Shown: positions 44,675 to 53,407 of the stretch, piece after piece
How positions within the stretch are numbered: the first letter of the stretch is position 1
Layout of the letters: every line of letters begins with the position of its first letter
Source of the DNA: a virus
Length of the DNA stretch: 64,000 nt
Reading direction: 5' to 3' (one strand)
Virus record (IMG/VR): IMGVR_UViG_3300011113_000123
Span: 1-64,000 of that record
Translations under genes and position numbers: made by a program
The notes under the pieces: generated by a model
What the model was told of the DNA's origin: nothing
The model's input: the letters and a program-made list of their open reading frames with translations, nothing else
Databases searched by the model: none

Positions 44675-45112
44675 ATGAAGCTAGAAAATATTTACGCCAT
44701 GTGGGAAGCCGATAGCAAGTATGATGATCTCAACTTGGATAAGGACTCTCTCAACATCTCATCCCTCCACGCCAAGTACAATCGGCTACTGAGTGAAACT
44801 CGTAGCCAATTGCGTTCAGCTGTCATCAAGAAGAAAGCTCATTATAGCACGCTCCGCGATTACTATTTGGGTCATTTGAATAATCCACAGGACCTAGAAC
44901 GTATTGGTCGCGAGCCCTTCCTTAACAAGGTTCTAAAGAACGAAGTTCAGGGCTACATAGATTCTGATGGTGATCTTATTCGTATCGACGAGCGTATTGC
45001 TCTTCTCGAAGAAAAGGTCGAAGTCATTGTTGAAATCATGAAGTGTATCCACAAGCGCGGATACGATATCAAGTCCGCGATTGAGTGGAGAAAGTTTACT
45101 AATGGATTCTGA
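44675..45112 (+). CDS. uvsY: Recombination mediator UvsY
   Basis: A 145-residue protein. MKLENIYAMWEADSKYDDLNLDKDSLNISSLHAKYNRLL followed by a helical middle and IDSDGDLIRIDERIALLEEKVEVI are typical of UvsY. It loads the recombinase UvsX onto gp32-covered single-stranded DNA. It is the first gene of the recombination operon and overlaps uvsW by 11 bases. Confidence 0.9.
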   Translation: MKLENIYAMWEADSKYDDLNLDKDSLNISSLHAKYNRLLSETRSQLRSAVIKKKAHYSTLRDYYLGHLNNPQDLERIGREPFLNKVLKNEVQGYIDSDGDLIRIDERIALLEEKVEVIVEIMKCIHKRGYDIKSAIEWRKFTNGF

Positions 45113-46595
45113 CGTAACTCTGACTAAGGTAAATGAAGCATTCATGCGCGTGGACGGGAACGCGGGTATCGTGCGTGAAGTTGCTGACTATCTTACGTTT
45201 GAAGTTCCTGGTGCTAAGTTTTCGCCGAAGTATAAATCAAGAGTCTGGGACGGTAAGATTCGCTTGCTTAACTCACGCAACATGCAATGTTACGCTGGTC
45301 TTGCTCACAACGTAAAGTCATTCTGTGAAGAGAATGGGTTCAGCGTTTCTATTGATCATGAACTCATTATGACTGAGGAGTTTTCACTTGAAGAAGCTAA
45401 AGATTTCGCTGCCACCTTGGGATTACCTTTTCAGCCTAATCCTCATCAGCTTCGCGCTTTTGCACTTGCTGTTCGCAATAGTCGTGGGATCCTTGTTAGT
45501 CCTACCGCTTCTGGTAAATCCCTAATAGTATATCTCATCACGAGGTATTACAATGCTCGTACTCTTATTATTGTTCCAAATATTTCTTTGGTTAATCAGC
45601 TTGCCTCTGACTTTGCTGACTATGGTTTTCTTTCCGATACTCATGTCCATCGAATCTACTCAGGGCAAGATAAACAAACGGATAGACAGGTTACCATCTC
45701 AACCTGGCAATCGATTTACGAACTTCCTAAAGCGTATTTCGAACAGTTTGAGGTGGTCATAGGCGACGAGGTACATCTGTTCAAAGCGCAGTCGCTGACT
45801 AAGATCATGACAAACTGCACGGATGTTAAGTATCGCTTTGGTGTCACCGGAACGCTCGACGACTCGCAAGTCAACGAGCTGATACTGAACGGTCTCTTTG
45901 GTCCTACACATAAGATCATCACCACGAAAGAACTGATTGATAGTGGTACGCTCGCTGAAATCAAAATCAAAGTTCTTGTTCTCAGTCATCCTCTCGAAGA
46001 ACGTAAAAAGTTAATCGACAAGACGTATCAAGATGAAATAGAACACATCATCAGCTATAGCCCGCGCAACAAGTTCATTCGCAATCTTGCTCTGTCGCTC
46101 AAGGGTAATACGTTGATTCTCTATTCATACGTTGAGAAGCATGGTGACGTTCTGCAACAGATGATCAAGGAGAAAGCGAACGGACGCAAAGTGTTCTACG
46201 TTCATGGTGGAGTTGATGGTCAAGAACGTGAAGAGATTCGACACATCGTAGAAAAGGAAACGGATGCTATCATCGTAGCTTCTTATGGAACGTTCTCTAC
46301 TGGAATCAACATCAAGAATCTACACAACGTCATCTTCAGTAGCCCCACTAAGAGTCGAATCAGAACGATGCAGTCTGTTGGTCGTGGATTGCGCGTTTCT
46401 GACACAAAAACTTCTATGACCCTATTTGACATTGCAGACGACTTGACGCATAATAAGAAGAAGAACTATACGTTGAACCATCTTATCGAACGTGTCAAGA
46501 TGTATAGCAGTGAAGAGTTCCCCTACGAACTCCACAATATCAAACTCAGGAGCGATAATGCAACAGGGCGAAGTTTATTTTCTGAAGCTGAATAA
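45102..46595 (+). CDS. uvsW: DNA helicase UvsW
   Basis: A 497-residue SF2 helicase. ATG 45102 is chosen over the TTG at 45081 because a Shine-Dalgarno-like GGAGAAAG precedes it. Motifs: Walker A PTASGKS (K139), DEVH box (GDEVHLF), TGTLDD and the C-terminal VASYGTFSTGINIKNLHNVIF with QSVGRGLR. UvsW unwinds branched recombination intermediates and R-loops, switching the phage from origin- to recombination-dependent replication. Confidence 0.92.
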   Translation: MDSDVTLTKVNEAFMRVDGNAGIVREVADYLTFEVPGAKFSPKYKSRVWDGKIRLLNSRNMQCYAGLAHNVKSFCEENGFSVSIDHELIMTEEFSLEEAKDFAATLGLPFQPNPHQLRAFALAVRNSRGILVSPTASGKSLIVYLITRYYNARTLIIVPNISLVNQLASDFADYGFLSDTHVHRIYSGQDKQTDRQVTISTWQSIYELPKAYFEQFEVVIGDEVHLFKAQSLTKIMTNCTDVKYRFGVTGTLDDSQVNELILNGLFGPTHKIITTKELIDSGTLAEIKIKVLVLSHPLEERKKLIDKTYQDEIEHIISYSPRNKFIRNLALSLKGNTLILYSYVEKHGDVLQQMIKEKANGRKVFYVHGGVDGQEREEIRHIVEKETDAIIVASYGTFSTGINIKNLHNVIFSSPTKSRIRTMQSVGRGLRVSDTKTSMTLFDIADDLTHNKKKNYTLNHLIERVKMYSSEEFPYELHNIKLRSDNATGRSLFSEAE

Positions 46596-46935
46596 CGGAG
46601 AAGATATTCTCTGCCAGCTCATCGGAGACGACGAAGACTATCTGTTCATCACTCAGCCATATCGCGTTGAACTCATGCAGTCTCCAACCACGATGACTGT
46701 AGCCACTACAATCATGCGTTGGCTACCATTTGACAGTTTAATGGATGAGCACGTATGTCTAGATAAGAAAAACGTCTTGACATATATGATAGTTGATGAT
46801 ACAGTAGCTACTAAGTACATGAATACTATCAGTGACGAATCACGTAAAGAACGCGAACAAGTCATGGATCGACTGAGACAAGCTACACATGCAGTTCAAC
46901 GTTCTATGGCTAACACACATGGATCACTACATTGA
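46558..46935 (+). CDS. Unknown protein between uvsW and gp55, possibly LSm-like
   Basis: A 125-residue protein. ATG 46558 is preceded by AGGAG and overlaps the uvsW end by 38 bases. The N-terminal part (GEVYFLKLNNGEDILCQLIGDDEDYLFITQPYRVEL) has the strand order of small LSm-like beta barrels. The C-terminus is helical and charged. A gene of this size often sits here in T4-like marine phages. No function is assigned. The stop overlaps the gp55 start. Confidence 0.55.
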   Translation: MQQGEVYFLKLNNGEDILCQLIGDDEDYLFITQPYRVELMQSPTTMTVATTIMRWLPFDSLMDEHVCLDKKNVLTYMIVDDTVATKYMNTISDESRKEREQVMDRLRQATHAVQRSMANTHGSLH

Positions 46936-47474
46936 TTAACAAACCTAAAGCCAAGAAGCACTACGTAAACAACAAGGATCTGTATGATGCTATGGTTGCG
47001 TATAAGGCTCAAGTGAACGAGAACAAAGAAGCTGGAAAGCAAGCACCACGTATTCCTCACTACATCGGTGAGTCGATTATGAAGATTGCAACACATCTTG
47101 CCTATCGTCCAAACTTTGCAAACTATACGTTTCGCGAAGAGATGATCTCTGACGGTATCGAGAACTGTTTGCTATACATCAATAACTTTGATCCAGCTAA
47201 GTCGCAGAATCCTTTCGCATACTTTACGCAGATCATCTACTTCGCTTTCATTCGACGTATTCAGAAAGAAAAGAAGCATCTCTATACGAAGTATGCAGCC
47301 ATCGAGTACGCTAACATCATGGGAGAAACGTCCGAGTCTCAGGGAGGTGATAGCGGATCATACGATACTGATATCAAGTATGGTGAATGGTCCAAGGAAC
47401 AGATGGAGAAGTTCATGGCTGACTTTGAGACTAGTAAGGGTATCAAGCGCGGAAGTAAGAAAGCTGCATCATGA
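46932..47474 (+). CDS. 55: Late-transcription sigma factor gp55
   Basis: A 180-residue protein starting at TTG overlapping the previous stop (TTGA); the next ATG would delete the conserved N-terminus. It contains the sigma region 2-like core: IMKIATHLAYRPNFANYTFREEMISDGIENCLLYINNFDP followed by NPFAYFTQIIYFAFIRRIQKEKK. T4 gp55 is 185 residues and binds host polymerase core to recognise TATAAATA elements, many of which are visible in this window. The C-terminal tail should bind the gp45 clamp or co-activator. Confidence 0.92.
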   Translation: MINKPKAKKHYVNNKDLYDAMVAYKAQVNENKEAGKQAPRIPHYIGESIMKIATHLAYRPNFANYTFREEMISDGIENCLLYINNFDPAKSQNPFAYFTQIIYFAFIRRIQKEKKHLYTKYAAIEYANIMGETSESQGGDSGSYDTDIKYGEWSKEQMEKFMADFETSKGIKRGSKKAAS

Positions 47475-48532
47475 AGATTGCTTTGATTACTGATACGCAC
47501 TGGGGAGTGCGCAACGACCAGCTCGCATTCCTTGACAACAACAAGAGGTTTCTTGATGACGTTTTCTTCCCGTATCTTGATCTTCATGGCATTAGCACCG
47601 TTATCCACCTCGGTGATTTGGTTGATCGCCGTAAATACCTCAACATCAACACGGCTAAACGAATGCGCGATGATTTTATATCACCTCTACGCGCAAGAAA
47701 CATTACGACCCATCTCATCATCGGCAACCACGACACATATTTCAAGAATACGAATTCAGTCAACTCCATTCGAGAGTTTTACAGCGATGACTTCAACATC
47801 TACGAGCGAGCCACAGAAGTAGAGTTTGATGACGTTCCTATCCTATTCATCCCGTGGATCTGTGATGACAACCGTGATGAAACTATCGAGCTCATAGGAA
47901 AGACCAATGCACAGATCGCTCTGGGACACTTGGAAATCGCGGGCTTCGAGATGTATAGAGGAAGCCCCGTCAGTCATGGTGACGACCGCAGTCTTTTTAG
48001 TAGGTTCGATCTTGTATGCAGCGGTCACTATCATCATAAGTCTACTCATGGGAACATTAATTATCTTGGGTCTCATGCTGAGTTTACTTGGAGTGATTAC
48101 GACGACCCTAAGGGATTTCATATCCTCGACACTGAGACGCGTGAGCTCACTTTTGTAGTCAATCCTTACAAGATGTTCCGCAAGATCTGGTATAACGATA
48201 AGGACAAGACTTCAGAAGAAGTTATGGAGCGCGACTTCAGTCTGTATGCTGGAGCCTATGTCAAGCTGATCGTATCCAACAAAGACAATCCATTTCTGTT
48301 CGATCTGTTTACCACGAAACTGTATGAAGCTGCGCCGCTAGAAGTTACCATCGTTGAAGACCATCGCAACATGGATACCATCAGCGAAGATGATCTACTA
48401 GACGAGGCTGAAGATACGCTTACTATCTTGTCTAAGTATATTGGCACGATTGAATCTAACGTTGATAACAAAGATCTTGACAATCTGATGCGTTCACTAT
48501 ATCATGAAGCTCTTCAGATGGAGACTACGTAA
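47471..48532 (+). CDS. 47: Recombination endonuclease subunit gp47 (Mre11/SbcD-like)
   Basis: A 353-residue metallophosphoesterase. Motifs: DTHWGVRND, VIHLGDLVDRRK, LIIGNHDTYF and CSGHYHHKS. With gp46 it forms the Mre11/Rad50-type complex that resects double-strand ends for recombination-dependent replication and host DNA breakdown. It overlaps gp55 by four bases and the next small gene by one base. Confidence 0.95.
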   Translation: MKIALITDTHWGVRNDQLAFLDNNKRFLDDVFFPYLDLHGISTVIHLGDLVDRRKYLNINTAKRMRDDFISPLRARNITTHLIIGNHDTYFKNTNSVNSIREFYSDDFNIYERATEVEFDDVPILFIPWICDDNRDETIELIGKTNAQIALGHLEIAGFEMYRGSPVSHGDDRSLFSRFDLVCSGHYHHKSTHGNINYLGSHAEFTWSDYDDPKGFHILDTETRELTFVVNPYKMFRKIWYNDKDKTSEEVMERDFSLYAGAYVKLIVSNKDNPFLFDLFTTKLYEAAPLEVTIVEDHRNMDTISEDDLLDEAEDTLTILSKYIGTIESNVDNKDLDNLMRSLYHEALQMETT

Positions 48533-48717
48533 TGGAATTTGTAGCCAACGAAATCTACGTTGATCGCGAAGGCAATGAGTATAGATACCTTGAGCGTCGT
48601 AGTGGCGTCCAGGTATTTGAGTCTGTTGAAACTGGTACTCGTCTTGTATTGAATCCTGTTGGGCGTTATAGATGGGATGACCAGGATCATCCTCGTGACA
48701 TTATCGGAAAGAAATGA
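48532..48717 (+). CDS. Small unknown protein between gp47 and gp46
   Basis: A 61-residue protein, probably beta-rich (EIYVDREGNEYRYLERRSGVQVF). It overlaps gp47 by one base and gp46 by four bases, so it is translated as part of the nuclease operon. I do not recognise it. A regulatory or accessory role with gp46/47 is possible but unsupported. Confidence 0.6.
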   Translation: MEFVANEIYVDREGNEYRYLERRSGVQVFESVETGTRLVLNPVGRYRWDDQDHPRDIIGKK

Positions 48718-50420
48718 TTCACTTCACAAAGGTACGCTGGAAGAACTTCATTTCGACCGGCAACGCCTTCACAGAAATCCATCTCGATAAGAACGACTCT
48801 ACTCTCATCGTTGGCGAAAACGGCGCGGGCAAGTCTACAATGCTTGACGCGCTGTGCTTTGGTCTTTACGGTAAGCCGTTCCGTAAGATCAAGAAGGATC
48901 AGCTGATCAACTCTGTGAACGGTCGTGATACTGTTGTCGAAGTTGAGTTCACATCAAAAGAACATCAGTACGTCGTAAGACGCGGAATCAAGCCAAGTCT
49001 ATTTGAGATTATAGAAGACGGCGTGCTGATTGACCAGGATGCAGCTGCGCGTGACTATCAAGACATGCTTGAGAAGCATATTCTTAAGTTGAGCATGAAG
49101 TCATTCACGCAGATTGTTATTCTTGGTTCGTCGTCGTTCGTTCCGTTCATGCAACTGACTACGAGCGTTCGGCGTGAAGTCATCGAGGATCTGTTAGATA
49201 TCCGCGTCTTTTCCTCGATGGCTCTCCTTCTTAAAGATCGTGTCGCGACTAATCGTGAAGAGTATAAGCTCAACGATCGTGACATTACATACACGAACGA
49301 TAGCATCAGAGCTCAGGAAAAGATCCGCGTAGAGCTAGATGAAAAGCGTCTGGAAAAGATTGAAGAGTATAAGAAGCGTATCGAGCAAGCTCAGAGTAAC
49401 ATCGCGCGCGAGCACGCGAGCGCGTCAGAAATAAATGCTGAGATTGAAGAGCTGATGGAAAAGTGTTCTAACCATCAAACTCTCAGCTCGCGCGTTCAGA
49501 AGATTTTGAGCTTGGAAAAGAGCTTGGAAACAAAGAAAACTAACGCTCGTAAGACTATCAAGTTCTATGCTGACAACGACGAGTGTCCTACATGCACGCA
49601 AACTATCGACATACACGTTCGAGCGGAGAAGATTGGTGAGAAGGAAAAAGTCATCCATGAAATCGAGGACGGTCTCAAGAAGCTCGCGACCGAGTTGGCT
49701 ACGACAGAAGAAAGCCTCGCCAGAGTTCAAGAAATCCAGCGCGACGTATCAGTACGCCAGCGTGATTATGCTGCTTGCCAGACTGCAATTGCAGCCTATC
49801 AGAAAGAAATCTCTGTTTACAACAAAGAAATCGGGAATCTTAACAAAACCGAAGACGCCACGTCGGCGACCGGTGCACTGATTGGGCTTCGTGATGATCT
49901 AGCGAAGTTCCTTGAAGTGAAGGAACGTATCCTACGTGAGAAGGAGATGTATGAACTTGCTACTGTTATCCTGCGTGATAGTGGAATCAAGTCGCGTATC
50001 ATTAAGCAGTACATACCAGTCATCAACAAACTGGTGAATAAATACCTCGCCGCCATGGACTTCTTTGTGAAGTTCGAACTGAACGAGTCGTTTGAAGAAA
50101 AGATCCTATCGCGCCATCGCGATGACTTTACATATGACTCGTTCAGTGAAGGTGAGAAGATGCGTATTGATCTTGCGCTTCTGTTCACATGGCGTTCTAT
50201 CGCACGTATGAAAAACAGTGCCAGCACCAACCTGTTGATCCTCGACGAAGTGTTCGACGCATCACTAGACTCTAATGGCTGCGACGAGTTCCTAAAGATC
50301 ATCCACGACATGGAAGGATCTAACATATTCGTCATATCGCATAAGGGCGATGTGCTGCATGATAAGTTCGCTAACACAATACGCTTTACAAAACACAAAA
50401 ACTTTAGTAGGATAGTATGA
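48714..50420 (+). CDS. 46: Recombination endonuclease subunit gp46 (Rad50/SbcC-like)
   Basis: A 568-residue SMC-like ATPase. Walker A GENGAGKST near the N-terminus, long coiled coils in the middle, a zinc hook CPTC (in NDECPTCTQTI), and the C-terminal signature/Walker B DSFSEGEKMRIDLALLFTW and NLLILDEVFDASLD. It partners gp47. It overlaps the deformylase gene by four bases. Confidence 0.95.
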   Translation: MIHFTKVRWKNFISTGNAFTEIHLDKNDSTLIVGENGAGKSTMLDALCFGLYGKPFRKIKKDQLINSVNGRDTVVEVEFTSKEHQYVVRRGIKPSLFEIIEDGVLIDQDAAARDYQDMLEKHILKLSMKSFTQIVILGSSSFVPFMQLTTSVRREVIEDLLDIRVFSSMALLLKDRVATNREEYKLNDRDITYTNDSIRAQEKIRVELDEKRLEKIEEYKKRIEQAQSNIAREHASASEINAEIEELMEKCSNHQTLSSRVQKILSLEKSLETKKTNARKTIKFYADNDECPTCTQTIDIHVRAEKIGEKEKVIHEIEDGLKKLATELATTEESLARVQEIQRDVSVRQRDYAACQTAIAAYQKEISVYNKEIGNLNKTEDATSATGALIGLRDDLAKFLEVKERILREKEMYELATVILRDSGIKSRIIKQYIPVINKLVNKYLAAMDFFVKFELNESFEEKILSRHRDDFTYDSFSEGEKMRIDLALLFTWRSIARMKNSASTNLLILDEVFDASLDSNGCDEFLKIIHDMEGSNIFVISHKGDVLHDKFANTIRFTKHKNFSRIV

Positions 50421-50953
50421 TGTATGATTTGCTAAAAGGTAACGATCCGCTCCTGAAGAGCGTGTGCCCAGAGTTCGATTTTGAACGTGGATATTTCGAT
50501 GAACAAAGTCTTGCCTTTAACGGAGAAGAGTTATACAATTATCTTCGTGATAAGATGATCGAGCATAAGGGCGTAGGTCTTTCTGCCCCTCAGCTTGGTA
50601 TCATGACTCGCGCGTTCGTGATTGGTAATCCGTCAGACCCAGACAACATCATTGGTATCTTTAATCCTATGATCGTTGACTATAGCGAAGAAACTGTAGT
50701 GTACGAAGAAGGATGTGTCAGCTATCCTGGTATGTTCATCAAGATCAAGCGCCCGCGTTCGATTCGCGTTCGCTATCGTAACTTCAACGGAGAAACTGTA
50801 ACTATTAAGTTCGATGGTTACACAGCGCGAGTGTTTCAGCACGAGTACGATCACCTAAATGGTATTACGTTCCAGCAACGAGCCAATCGTTATCATCTAG
50901 AGCAGGCTCAACGATTCAAAGACAGAGCAGACAGGAAGCTGAAAAGCGCATGA
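50417..50953 (+). CDS. def: Peptide deformylase
   Basis: A 178-residue metalloenzyme with all three family motifs: GVGLSAPQLG, EGCVSYPG with metal ligand C100, and QHEYDHLNG with H142, E143 and H146. It removes the formyl group from nascent proteins. Phage deformylases occur in cyanophages and other T4-like phages and probably support rapid synthesis of phage proteins. It is coupled to gp46 and to the methyltransferase gene by four-base overlaps. Confidence 0.93.
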   Translation: MMYDLLKGNDPLLKSVCPEFDFERGYFDEQSLAFNGEELYNYLRDKMIEHKGVGLSAPQLGIMTRAFVIGNPSDPDNIIGIFNPMIVDYSEETVVYEEGCVSYPGMFIKIKRPRSIRVRYRNFNGETVTIKFDGYTARVFQHEYDHLNGITFQQRANRYHLEQAQRFKDRADRKLKSA

Positions 50954-52089
50954 GTAACTATCAGCCGTATACCGTAGAAGACGTGCGACGTTCATCGTCT
51001 CGCGAACTGTTCACTGTAATTTCAACGTTCGCTGGAGGCGGAGGATCTTCGACTGGGTATCGGCTTGCAGGCGGGAAAGTTGTCGCGATCAACGAGTTCG
51101 TTGAGGAAGCAGTAGCTACCTATTCGCGCAACTTTCCCGATACGAAAGTGATTCTTGGGGATATTAAGAACATCACCGGAACAGATCTACTCGCTGCAGG
51201 AAATTTGCATCCAGGCGATCTTGATATCCTTGACGGCTCTCCTCCTTGTTCCGCGTTTTCTTCGTCTGGTAAAGGTAAGAAGGGATGGAACAAGGAGAAG
51301 AAATACTCTGACGGAAAGGTCGTAAAGAACATTGAAGATCTATTCCTTGAATATATAAGGATAGCTGAAGATATCAGCCCTAAGGTAATCGTAGCAGAAA
51401 ACGTCGAGGGTATCACCGCTCGCGCTGCGATTGAAAAACTCAGAGAATTCGTAACAGGCTTCGAGCACGTTTCGCCCGGCTACCAAGTAGTCTATCAGGT
51501 GATGGATGCGTCGAAGTTTGGGGTGCCCCAGAGTCGTATGAGAACCTTCTTCGTGGGAGTTAGGAACGATGTGTTCGCGACTCTGGGGCTGGAGGAGTAT
51601 GAGCTCGCTAGACGAGTTTTTCCAGTACCCACTACGAGTGATGGCGTGTCGATTGGTAGCGCGATCGAAGGGATCGAGAACGATCCAGCAGAAGTTCAAA
51701 TGCTCCTGGACTTCTGCGAAACAAGTTTCCAAAAGAAGTTCGTGGAAACTATGCCATTCAATCCTCATAAGGTGTTGAAGCCAGGTCCTGTTAACGGCAA
51801 GACTTCTTGCTTTAACATGAAACGCCCCGCACCCAATCTTCCTTCTCCTACTCTCACACAGATGGGTCAGCAGCGTAGTGCCAGTGGCGTTATGCACTAT
51901 GCTGCGAATAGGAAGTTGACAATCAAAGAAATGAAGCGTATTATGAGTCTTCCTGATGACTACGAGCTGACTGGCACGTTCGATCAGCAGGCTGAACGTA
52001 TTGGTCGAATGGTTGCGCCGAAGATGATGTGCGCTCTAGCCACATCAATCTATGAAAACATCTTGAAACCATATGAGGAATTGCAATGA
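50950..52089 (+). CDS. DNA cytosine-5 methyltransferase
   Basis: A 379-residue enzyme. Motif I TFAGGGGSSTGYRLAG (SAM binding), motif IV GSPPCSAFS with catalytic C100, motif VI VVAENVEGI, motif VIII QSRMRTFFVGV, and a C-terminal motif X-like region (RMVAPKMMCALATSI). No restriction endonuclease gene is adjacent, so it is probably an orphan enzyme protecting phage DNA or altering regulation. The target sequence cannot be read from the gene. It overlaps both neighbours by four bases. Confidence 0.92.
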   Translation: MSNYQPYTVEDVRRSSSRELFTVISTFAGGGGSSTGYRLAGGKVVAINEFVEEAVATYSRNFPDTKVILGDIKNITGTDLLAAGNLHPGDLDILDGSPPCSAFSSSGKGKKGWNKEKKYSDGKVVKNIEDLFLEYIRIAEDISPKVIVAENVEGITARAAIEKLREFVTGFEHVSPGYQVVYQVMDASKFGVPQSRMRTFFVGVRNDVFATLGLEEYELARRVFPVPTTSDGVSIGSAIEGIENDPAEVQMLLDFCETSFQKKFVETMPFNPHKVLKPGPVNGKTSCFNMKRPAPNLPSPTLTQMGQQRSASGVMHYAANRKLTIKEMKRIMSLPDDYELTGTFDQQAERIGRMVAPKMMCALATSIYENILKPYEELQ

Positions 52090-52769
52090 CAGGTAAGTTC
52101 ACGTTCGCTACGCGCGAGGAAGGCTTCGACGAGCATATCGACACCTCGATTCGTGGATATGGTGATCTGTGGCGAGACGTAGTTGATATCTCGCAGTATT
52201 TCGTCGAAGATCAGACCATGGTCGTTGACATCGGTTGCTCGACTGGTAAGATGCTAAAGCATATGATCGCGCAGAACAAGTTCGCTCCCCTGGCTATGTA
52301 CGAAGGCGTTGAGATCGAACCTGAGTTCTGGAAGGATTACGACGAAGACGAACGCAACTGGAGTCAGCTCCAGTATCATAAGGGTAGCGTCCTTGACTAC
52401 GACTTCTACAACTGCTCGTACGTGACTAGCATTTTCACGTTGCAGTTCATGTCGTTCAAGGATAGGAAGCAAGTGTTCGAGCAGGTCCATAGAGGACTGT
52501 TGCCAGGCGGAGCGTTTGTGTTCGCAGAAAAAACTATGCCTGAGAGCGTTCGTATCCACGAGATTCGTACGTTCACCTACTACGACTTTAAGCGCAAAAC
52601 GTTTGCGTCTGACGATATCATGGATAAGGAACGTCAGCTTAGGCATATGACCAAGCCCAGCACTCGGCAGGAAATCGTCGATATGTGTCGGAACGCGGGC
52701 TTCACCGTAGTCGACTCGTTCTGGCAGAACCACGCTTTTACCGGCTTTATCGCTCTTAAGAATCCATAA
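52086..52769 (+). CDS. SAM-dependent methyltransferase (class I)
   Basis: A 227-residue protein. Motif I VVDIGCSTGKMLKHM, an acidic loop GVEIEPEF, motif IV-like YVTSIFTLQFMSFKDRKQVFEQVHRGLLPGGAFVFAEK, as in small-molecule and tRNA methyltransferases of the UbiE/CmoA type. The substrate is not evident. It is coupled to the cytosine methyltransferase by a four-base overlap and is the last gene of the recombination operon. Confidence 0.8.
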   Translation: MTGKFTFATREEGFDEHIDTSIRGYGDLWRDVVDISQYFVEDQTMVVDIGCSTGKMLKHMIAQNKFAPLAMYEGVEIEPEFWKDYDEDERNWSQLQYHKGSVLDYDFYNCSYVTSIFTLQFMSFKDRKQVFEQVHRGLLPGGAFVFAEKTMPESVRIHEIRTFTYYDFKRKTFASDDIMDKERQLRHMTKPSTRQEIVDMCRNAGFTVVDSFWQNHAFTGFIALKNP

Positions 52770-52774
52770 AAGCC

Positions 52775-52803
52775 TTGACAATCGACCCCTAAGCGCGTAC
52801 AAT
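52775..52803 (+). promoter_or_regulatory. Early sigma-70-type promoter
   Basis: TTGACA (52775-52780), 17-base spacer, TACAAT (52798-52803). It is six bases after the preceding stop and starts the small early-gene cluster. Confidence 0.85.
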
Positions 52804-52829
52804 GAAAATTGTCAATGATGGAGTCGAAA

Positions 52830-53042
52830 ATGTTTAACGCTATAAAAATCGCTAAGTATAACTTCGTAGAAAACGCGCTTTTCTACTTTCATAATAAAGT
52901 AATCGACTATACGCTTACTACTAATAACGTAACTATACTTAAAATCCTTCTTAAGCTTCAGCGTTATATACTTGCTAAGGGGGTTTGTTACGAAAACTTT
53001 TACGAAACTTTCTACGATCATTACGAAGCTATCGAATACTGA
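52830..53042 (+). CDS. Small AT-rich early protein, unknown
   Basis: A 70-residue protein starting at ATG 52830, six bases after GGAG; upstream in-frame ATGs (52815, 52818) have no ribosome site. It is basic, aromatic-rich and helical (KYNFVENALFYFHNKVIDY, TILKILLKLQRYIL). The coding region is visibly AT-rich: 39 G+C in 120 bases at 52861-52980. Expressed from the early promoter at 52775 and followed by a terminator. Possibly a host-takeover protein. No family recognised. Confidence 0.6.
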   Translation: MFNAIKIAKYNFVENALFYFHNKVIDYTLTTNNVTILKILLKLQRYILAKGVCYENFYETFYDHYEAIEY

Positions 53043-53082
53043 TACAAAAAAGTTTCGCTAACGAAATCAGTGACTTAGCACT

Positions 53083-53115
53083 AACCCTCTGTTTTTACAG
53101 GGGGTTTATTTTTGG
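53083..53115 (+). terminator. Rho-independent terminator
   Basis: AACCCTCTG (53083-53091) pairs with CAGGGGGTT (53098-53106) around a TTTTTA loop with one G-T wobble, followed by a T-rich stretch (TATTTTT). Confidence 0.75.
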
Positions 53116-53124
53116 AAGGTGCCA

Positions 53125-53153
53125 TTGACAATCAGCCAGAAACCCCGTAGAAT
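53125..53153 (+). promoter_or_regulatory. Early sigma-70-type promoter, cassette copy 1
   Basis: TTGACA (53125-53130), 17-base spacer, TAGAAT (53148-53153). It is part of a 49-bp block (53122-53170) repeated at 53376-53424 with two mismatches. Confidence 0.85.
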
Positions 53154-53176
53154 CAATATAGTGAATGGAGGCTGAT

Positions 53177-53239
53177 ATGGATAACTCGACCCAAGCTGAT
53201 TCGGCTGACTACGAAATCCCCTACGTCTCCCGCCGCTAA
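53177..53239 (+). CDS. 20-residue leader-size peptide
   Basis: ATG 53177 follows a GGAGG ribosome site and encodes 20 residues (MDNSTQADSADYEIP, then YVSRR) before TAA. It is the first open frame after the promoter cassette at 53125. It may be a true micro-protein or a remnant of a larger early gene. Confidence 0.4.
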   Translation: MDNSTQADSADYEIPYVSRR

Positions 53240-53253
53240 TCTGGAGCTTGACT

Positions 53254-53382
53254 ATGCACACTGAGGCTTTGCTTTACGCTTTCGCTCCCCTTATCGCCTA
53301 TGCTCTAGGCTCAGTTCTGACCCTCATCTGCTACAGCTACGCTATAAGAAAAAAGACCAAAAACGCCAAAAAGGGCCATTGA
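53254..53382 (+). CDS. Small single-span membrane protein
   Basis: A 42-residue protein. GGAG lies eight bases before the ATG. A hydrophobic segment (about residues 5-30, LLYAFAPLIAYALGSVLTLI) is followed by a very basic tail (RKKTKNAKKGH), the expected topology with the tail in the cytoplasm. Its stop lies within the -35 box of the next promoter (TTGACA). A role in early membrane takeover or superinfection exclusion is possible. Confidence 0.5.
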   Translation: MHTEALLYAFAPLIAYALGSVLTLICYSYAIRKKTKNAKKGH

Positions 53383-53407
53383 CAATCAACCAGGAACCCC
53401 GTAGAAT
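53379..53407 (+). promoter_or_regulatory. Early sigma-70-type promoter, cassette copy 2
   Basis: TTGACA (53379-53384), 17-base spacer, TAGAAT (53402-53407), identical in core boxes to the copy at 53125. Confidence 0.85.

Noticed and set aside
50037-50044. AATAAATA inside gp46
   Set aside because: In the middle of a coding sequence, with no start codon or ribosome site downstream at late-promoter distance.
49817-50398. 193-residue minus-strand frame
   Set aside because: Shadow of gp46; Ser/Arg-rich translation without any recognisable family.
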